Below, piece by piece: positions 6,765 through 7,303 of a stretch of 7,303 nucleotides of DNA (positions are counted from its first letter, which is position 1; the number at the start of each line of letters is the position of its first letter). The notes beneath the pieces are model-generated. The model saw only the letters and a program-made list of their open reading frames with translations, was not told the DNA's origin and did no database searches. Source of the DNA: Thiotrichales bacterium (GTDB lineage Bacteria > Pseudomonadota > Gammaproteobacteria > JAAZVR01); contig JAAZVR010000052.1 of NCBI GenBank assembly GCA_018623305.1, positions 1 through 7,303 of the forward strand, written 5' to 3'. Position numbers and translations under genes: made by a program.

Positions 6765-7303
6765 ATGAAGCGATTATTTGTAAGTCTCTGCAGCATTTCG
6801 GTTTTAACACTCACAGGTTGTTCCAGTTCAGTCAATATTACTAAACTGAAACCTGCTGAAATCGAGCAAGCGGCTCAAACTAAAGTCTTGCAAGTTGCCG
6901 CTTTTGAATACGACGATATTGGTTTTGCCAATCGCTTAGAATCGGCCATCGCGAACAAAAGCATTCAAGGAAAACCATTTTTTACTGTGCTTCCTCTCTC
7001 TCCCCGAAAGCCCTACGACTTCAACCAAGTTCAAATGGCAGATGATTTTTCTCCTGTCGTTCGCGGTGTAGTCCATGGTACGGTGGAACTGTATCAAACA
7101 CACTATAATCGGTTTTTTGCATCTCGATACAAAACGGTTGAATACACCTGCTACAAGGATTCAAAAGGAAAAGAAGTCAAACACTACCGCCACTACGATC
7201 GAGCCAATAAACATGAGAAAAAAAGAGACGACATTCACCGTGCAGTATGTTCAGAGCTTCGCGAATACACTGTCTTATGTCGAGAAATGAACTCTGAATT
7301 TAG
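6765..7303 (+). CDS. Putative outer-membrane lipoprotein, possibly CsgG-like (partial, 3' end missing)
   Basis: The open frame from ATG 6765 stays open to the window edge (179 full codons plus two bases). The TAG at 7301-7303 is out of frame. A typical lipoprotein signal is present: KR at 2-3, a hydrophobic stretch, and the lipobox L-T-G-C with Cys19 as the lipidated residue. Ser at +2 rather than Asp favours outer-membrane sorting in gammaproteobacteria. The mature part has VLQVAAFEYDD (41-51) then FANRLESAIAN (54-64) and PFFTVL (71-76), which resembles the strand-helix-strand start of CsgG/TolB-N-like lipoproteins. Residues 121-179 are unusually basic and rich in Tyr and His, with cysteines at 129, 162 and 172 that could form disulfides. 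The ribosome site is AAAGG (6751-6755), 9 bases before the ATG. A TATATT (6727-6732) could be a -10 but has no clear -35. Lipoprotein status is firm; the CsgG link is tentative. Confidence 0.8.
   Translation, partial: MKRLFVSLCSISVLTLTGCSSSVNITKLKPAEIEQAAQTKVLQVAAFEYDDIGFANRLESAIANKSIQGKPFFTVLPLSPRKPYDFNQVQMADDFSPVVRGVVHGTVELYQTHYNRFFASRYKTVEYTCYKDSKGKEVKHYRHYDRANKHEKKRDDIHRAVCSELREYTVLCREMNSEF

Noticed and set aside
7075..7290. 71-codon open frame on the plus strand near the right end
   Set aside because: It is out of frame inside the lipoprotein gene, which has a clear signal peptide, ribosome site and open frame. The overlapping product is low-complexity and Thr/Lys-rich.
7301..7303. TAG at the last three bases, as a possible stop of the lipoprotein gene
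   Set aside because: The reading frame from ATG 6765 places 7301 as the third base of a TTT codon, so TAG is out of frame and the gene continues.

Overview
The window is a compact, almost fully coding chromosomal segment from a gammaproteobacterium. Three things point to this class: the gene order ubiE-ubiJ-ubiB (UbiJ is a proteobacterial ubiquinone factor), the overlapping dapF-DUF484 pair, and proteins that align by eye along their whole length with the E. coli versions of DapF, HslU, UbiE and UbiB. Base composition looks moderate, and codon use is similar across the genes. The genus cannot be fixed by reading alone.

Layout. Positions 4-1495 on the minus strand hold dapF (diaminopimelate epimerase) followed by a DUF484 gene that overlaps it by 8 bases. 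A 70-base gap (1496-1565) separates this pair from a plus-strand run. That run starts at an extended -10 promoter and reads hslU (1566-2888), ubiE (2906-3652), ubiJ (3652-4215) and ubiB (4205-5755). Gaps within the run are 17 bases or less, or overlaps, and no terminator is visible, so one transcript is likely. After a 63-base gap comes a GTG-started gene for a membrane-anchored TPR protein (5819-6697). After another 67 bases comes a putative outer-membrane lipoprotein gene (6765 onward) that runs off the right edge.

How the genes work together. DapF makes meso-diaminopimelate for peptidoglycan and lysine. HslU is the ATPase and unfoldase of the HslUV protease. UbiE, UbiJ and UbiB belong to ubiquinone biosynthesis: C-methylation, lipid-binding scaffold, and an atypical kinase/ATPase. 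The last two genes are envelope proteins of unassigned function.

Most of the window is conserved housekeeping DNA, and I see no mobile element, CRISPR array, RNA gene or defence system. The points worth a second look are: hslU with no hslV beside it, next to an apparently inverted dapF block; the TPR and lipoprotein genes at the right; a UbiB with a shortened membrane tail; and an apparent excess of the palindrome AGGCCT. There is no gene-free stretch longer than 70 bases.
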